Source: Chloroflexota bacterium (GTDB lineage: Bacteria; Chloroflexota; Anaerolineae; Anaerolineales; UBA11579). Taken from it: 64,000 nt of DNA. The position numbers were made by a program, and so were the translations under genes. The notes under the pieces are model-generated. The model saw only the letters and a program-made list of their open reading frames with translations. It was not told the DNA's origin and ran no database searches. Positions 62,001 to 64,000 of the stretch are shown here, piece after piece. Position 1 is the first letter of the stretch; the number at the start of each line of letters is the position of its first letter. The DNA is taken from the NCBI GenBank assembly GCA_018662365.1, contig JABJGH010000005.1, positions 1-64,000 of the forward strand, in the 5' to 3' direction.

Positions 62001-62609
62001 CCCGATTTTACAGAGCAGGAATTCACTTTAAATGTTTCAGAGATCTGGGCTAGAGAGTGGATCTTAGATAGTTCTGCGGGAAAGGATTGGGCAGAAGAAA
62101 ATGGATTTTCTGACCCAGTGATATTCACGCCAGATAGAGAATGCAAAGCAACTGATCCTCGACCGCATCTGGCTTTTTCCTCACCATCCTCAGGAAGCAT
62201 CATTACTAGCTCAATTCTTCCCATTGTAGTAAAAGCGGATGCAGATAATGGATTTAAGGAAGTTATTTTAGAATGGGGAAAGGGAGATAATCCTCACGAC
62301 TGGAAACAACTGACTAAAATTACCTCCCCCATGCCGAACCCAGAAGAAGTGTATCAATGGGATCTCAAGGATCTTGAGGCGGGAGAAGTGACTTTGCGTT
62401 TATGGATGAACGGAAAAGACGATAAGGGTTATGCCTTTACGTTATTGCATTTAGACCTCCAAGTGCCAACCCCTACCCCAACACCGACTTCAACGCCGAC
62501 TGAAACACCCACGCCGACAATAACTCCAACGGTAACCATGACCGTAGTCCAAACGGCTACGCCGACGCCCACCGGGACTCTTACTCCAACCATTTTATTG
62601 ACACCATAG
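59100..62609 (+). CDS. Class A penicillin-binding protein (PBP1A-like) with long acidic cytoplasmic tail
   Basis: A 1169-residue bifunctional peptidoglycan synthase. Residues 1-255 form an acidic, disordered cytoplasmic tail, much longer than usual. One helix (about 255-283) precedes a GT51 glycosyltransferase (about 300-470; ATEDGAFYSHPG holds the catalytic Glu, with STITQQVAR). The transpeptidase (about 560-900) has SSIK as SxxK near 639, SFN as SxN and KTGT near 838. The C-terminus has an Ig-like domain (about 1020-1115) and a Pro/Thr-rich tail that may be a wall linker. The gene starts 51 bases after the MaoC stop and ends 3 bases before the CDF gene. Confidence 0.95.
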   Translation: MEEENKPPIEDDNLEESPKEEPRDRFRRLLNESEEEKNNNPDWTSEYLVEREEDQENDLEDKTSIPPIESENKEKGSEPNPPAFLEEDVKEDTSVEDIPLEINSKSGNESQQLTPKKAHPSMPDDTHVMAAKKQQGDEEVDEDADSPTLLEDRSFNERPTEIMVESGGVEKIIKEESGPSLESTPQPPPPLGDAPKISPPKVDTQGMPLPRRVPEVDLSATQVVVSRKVGIQNRRRPGFTESLKKKQGGMSSLGCFVRIGVWALFGLILLAGGIFSYMLLQYYSIRATLPSVDELSAKASQFETTRILDSNDNLLYEILDPNAGRRTYVSIDEISPYMIASIIATEDGAFYSHPGFNWLAIVRAFIQNTRSGETVSGASTITQQVARMLVLDADEAAQRTYMRKVREALLAMEITRVYSKDEILELYLNEVNFGNLAYGVEAAAETYFGSSANELTMAESSFLAGIPQAPAVYDVYSNPEAIFSRQQDVLRLMYETSQDQDCIYVSNSDQKICVSSDDAAKAAYEFVDYEFNAPDVKIRYPHWVNYIRSLLEKQYDPQTIYRSGFTVETTLDPGLQDMALASVQKHVFGLSNLNVQSGALVAIDPETGEILVMVGSADFYNEEIDGQINMAISPRQPGSSIKPFTYLAAFENGWTPSTLIWDVPSEFTPSGLENDPRDPYEPVNYDERFHGPQTVRSALANSFNVPAVKALQYIGVYGESDTEGEDGLVEMAHRLGITDLKEDYYGLSLTLGGGEVQLLDMTSAYAVLGNAGNKIPPYAITRITDHNGNIVFEHEDPAGEQVIKAEHAFLISSILSDNSARTPSFGPNSVINLGFQAAAKTGTTNDFRDNWTIGYTPDLAVGVWVGNPDYTMMEGTSGLSGAAPIWAEFMKLAIQDLTGNHPTPFMKPAGVVDRVICSISGTIPSQYCPEHRSEFFASGELPLDEDEDLWQKVLVDTWTSLIASQDCPDFTEQEFTLNVSEIWAREWILDSSAGKDWAEENGFSDPVIFTPDRECKATDPRPHLAFSSPSSGSIITSSILPIVVKADADNGFKEVILEWGKGDNPHDWKQLTKITSPMPNPEEVYQWDLKDLEAGEVTLRLWMNGKDDKGYAFTLLHLDLQVPTPTPTPTSTPTETPTPTITPTVTMTVVQTATPTPTGTLTPTILLTP

Positions 62610-62612
62610 CCC

Positions 62613-64000
62613 ATGACAAATCAAATACTTACTTCGGATTCAAAGAAAGGAAAAGATTATTCTGCGGTTCGTCGCGTGTTAATATGGATCCTTTTTGCAA
62701 ATCTTGCGGTGACGATCGTCAAAATAGGACTCGGGATTTTTACGGGGGCATTGGCTGTCGTTGCGGATGGCTTTCATTCTTTGGTCGATTCTTCATCCAA
62801 CCTGATCGGTCTTGCGGCGATAAAATTAGCAGGACGCCCGGCTGACGATAAACATCCCTACGGATATCGGCGATATGAAACCATTGGCGCGATGGCGATT
62901 GGGGCAATGCTCTTGGTGGCGGCCTACGAAATAGGGTCGTCGATTATTGACCGCTTAAGTGCAGGGGTAAGACCTGAGATTGATAACCTGTCCTTTTGGC
63001 TGGTGATGCTGACCTTGCCCATAAATATTGTCGTTGTGATTTTGGAGATCAGGGCAAGTAAGAAACTAAATTCTGAGATATTGTTCGCAGACGCAAAGCA
63101 TACCCAAACCGATCTATTTGTGACTGCTTCAGTGCTTGTGTCTATGGTGGGTGTTCGCTTAGGGTGGGCTTGGCTCGATCTTGTGGTTGCTGCATTTGTG
63201 GTGCTGCTGATCGGTAAAGCCGCATTTGAAATATTGGGGGATACGACCCGCTGGTTAACGGACCGAGCGGCAGTTGATCCCGACTTGATCGAAGAGATCG
63301 TCTATAGTGCACCCGGTGTCCGCTTTGTACATCGCATTCGGTCTCGTGGAAATCCGGGGGCAATCTTTGTTGATTTGCACGCAAAGGTGGATCCAGGGAT
63401 GAGCACCTCTCAAGCGCATGCAATTTCGTCGGAGGTCGAAAGAAGAATAATTGAACAAATAGATAATGTCGTCGAAGCAATCGTACATATCGAACCCTCC
63501 AAAAAAGAGCGTCCAACTCATTGGGAAAAAATTTCTACAGATTTACGAACAACGGCTGATGGGATGGGATTAGGATTGCATAATTTACATATTCACACTG
63601 AAGGAGATGCAGGATTTATTGTCGAACTCCATTTGGAAATGAGAGGGGAAATGAGTTTGGGGGAGGCGCATTCGCTGGCGGATCAATTCGAGGAAACAGT
63701 GGTGAAACGATGGCCTCAAATTGTGTCCATTACCACCCATCTTGAACCCTTACCGGCAGATTTTTTCCAATCAGGTGAAAACCCAGATCCGAAATATGTG
63801 GGAGATATCAGGAAATTATTGCTGAATCATGTGCAATCGGAACAGATATTGAAATTGCAATGCTATCGCTCCTCTGAACATCTCCATGCCGCGATTACCA
63901 TTTGCTTAGATTCAAAATTATCCCTAAAACAAGTGCATGCAGAAACTGAGAATATCGAAAATGATTTGCTGAAACAGATTCCAGGATTAAGCCGCGTCAT
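62613..64000 (+). CDS. Cation diffusion facilitator, 3' end beyond the window
   Basis: A metal/proton antiporter of the CDF family, at least 462 residues, open at the window end. The N-terminal part (about 20-215) has six helices with metal ligands in DGFHSLVDSSSN and DAKHTQTDLFVT, and HPYGYRRYET typical of the MamB/Fe-Mn-type group. Unusually it continues with three successive C-terminal-domain-like modules, at about 220-290 (VDLHAKVDPGMSTSQAHAISSEVE), 310-385 (LHIHTEGDAGFIVELHLEM) and from 395. Most CDFs carry one. The metal is probably Zn, Mn or Fe. Confidence 0.9.
   Translation, partial: MTNQILTSDSKKGKDYSAVRRVLIWILFANLAVTIVKIGLGIFTGALAVVADGFHSLVDSSSNLIGLAAIKLAGRPADDKHPYGYRRYETIGAMAIGAMLLVAAYEIGSSIIDRLSAGVRPEIDNLSFWLVMLTLPINIVVVILEIRASKKLNSEILFADAKHTQTDLFVTASVLVSMVGVRLGWAWLDLVVAAFVVLLIGKAAFEILGDTTRWLTDRAAVDPDLIEEIVYSAPGVRFVHRIRSRGNPGAIFVDLHAKVDPGMSTSQAHAISSEVERRIIEQIDNVVEAIVHIEPSKKERPTHWEKISTDLRTTADGMGLGLHNLHIHTEGDAGFIVELHLEMRGEMSLGEAHSLADQFEETVVKRWPQIVSITTHLEPLPADFFQSGENPDPKYVGDIRKLLLNHVQSEQILKLQCYRSSEHLHAAITICLDSKLSLKQVHAETENIENDLLKQIPGLSRV

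Noticed and set aside
62429-62614. Minus-strand frame with alternating Val-Gly repeats
   Set aside because: It is the antisense of the Pro-Thr tail of the PBP, with no other support.

Overview
The window looks like chromosomal DNA of an anaerobe-type Chloroflexota bacterium, probably class Anaerolineae. This is an inference from the gene families: a Ser/Thr kinase with a TolB-type propeller, proline/threonine-rich linkers on secreted proteins, several small Chloroflexi-type hypothetical proteins, L,D-transpeptidases and no outer-membrane genes. Base composition is AT-rich. No tRNA, 16S/23S rRNA, CRISPR array, insertion sequence or phage gene was recognised. Most of the sequence is tightly packed genes with overlapping or near-overlapping starts and stops.

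Layout. 0-5.8 kb: a LysR regulator, then a two-gene unit of a coiled-coil/zinc-ribbon protein and a membrane Ser/Thr kinase. 5.8-9.2 kb (minus): a compact envelope O-acylation operon (lipoprotein, 39-residue DltX-like microprotein, MBOAT acyltransferase, SGNH/DltD-like protein, acyl carrier protein). 9.4-22.1 kb (plus): folD, then a catabolic cluster behind a promoter flanked by two GntR-type operator-like sites. It encodes an 8-oxoguanine deaminase, FAD oxidoreductase, GntR/UTRA regulator, YgeY-type M20 hydrolase, two carbamoyltransferase-family enzymes, carbamate kinase, a threonine-synthase-like enzyme, a glycosyltransferase and a second fold-type-II PLP enzyme. A D-hydantoinase/dihydropyrimidinase follows at 24.9 kb. 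This resembles the anaerobic urate/ureide module of E. coli (ygeW-ygeX-ygeY-hyuA-yqeA-ssnA). It suggests that purine or ureide breakdown yields carbamoyl phosphate and then ATP.

26.4-30.1 kb holds three membrane genes that look like divergent complex-I/Mrp antiporter subunits. Next come a coiled-coil protein and selB (selenocysteine elongation factor). 33.4-38.4 kb (minus): a tiny coiled-coil protein, a VanZ-like protein, a YtcJ-type amidohydrolase, parB, parA and a PfkB kinase. 38.6-43.1 kb (plus): a YdjM-like membrane hydrolase, a membrane sensor with a C-terminal HTH-like segment, a TVP38-family protein and a phospholipase D-like protein.

43.5-47.8 kb (minus): a secreted protein, then the conserved ribosome/insertase cluster jag-yidC-(PQQ lipoprotein)-yidD-rnpA-rpmH, read right to left. 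This cluster usually lies near the replication origin, as does parAB, but no dnaA or convincing origin is visible here. 48-51.6 kb: two L,D-transpeptidases and an amidase for peptidoglycan. 51.7-56 kb: a flavin reductase, a TolB-like lipoprotein and a c-di-AMP-receptor-like protein paired with a cation/proton antiporter that carries a second, degenerate receptor-like domain. 56.1-64 kb: a GH63-like glycosidase, MaoC dehydratase, class A penicillin-binding protein, and a cation diffusion facilitator cut by the window end.

The most notable items are the DltX-like acylation operon with its microprotein, the purine/ureide cluster with an aspartate-carbamoyltransferase homologue lacking aspartate-binding residues, the DarA/antiporter pair, and a recurring -10-to-ATG arrangement that predicts leaderless mRNAs.
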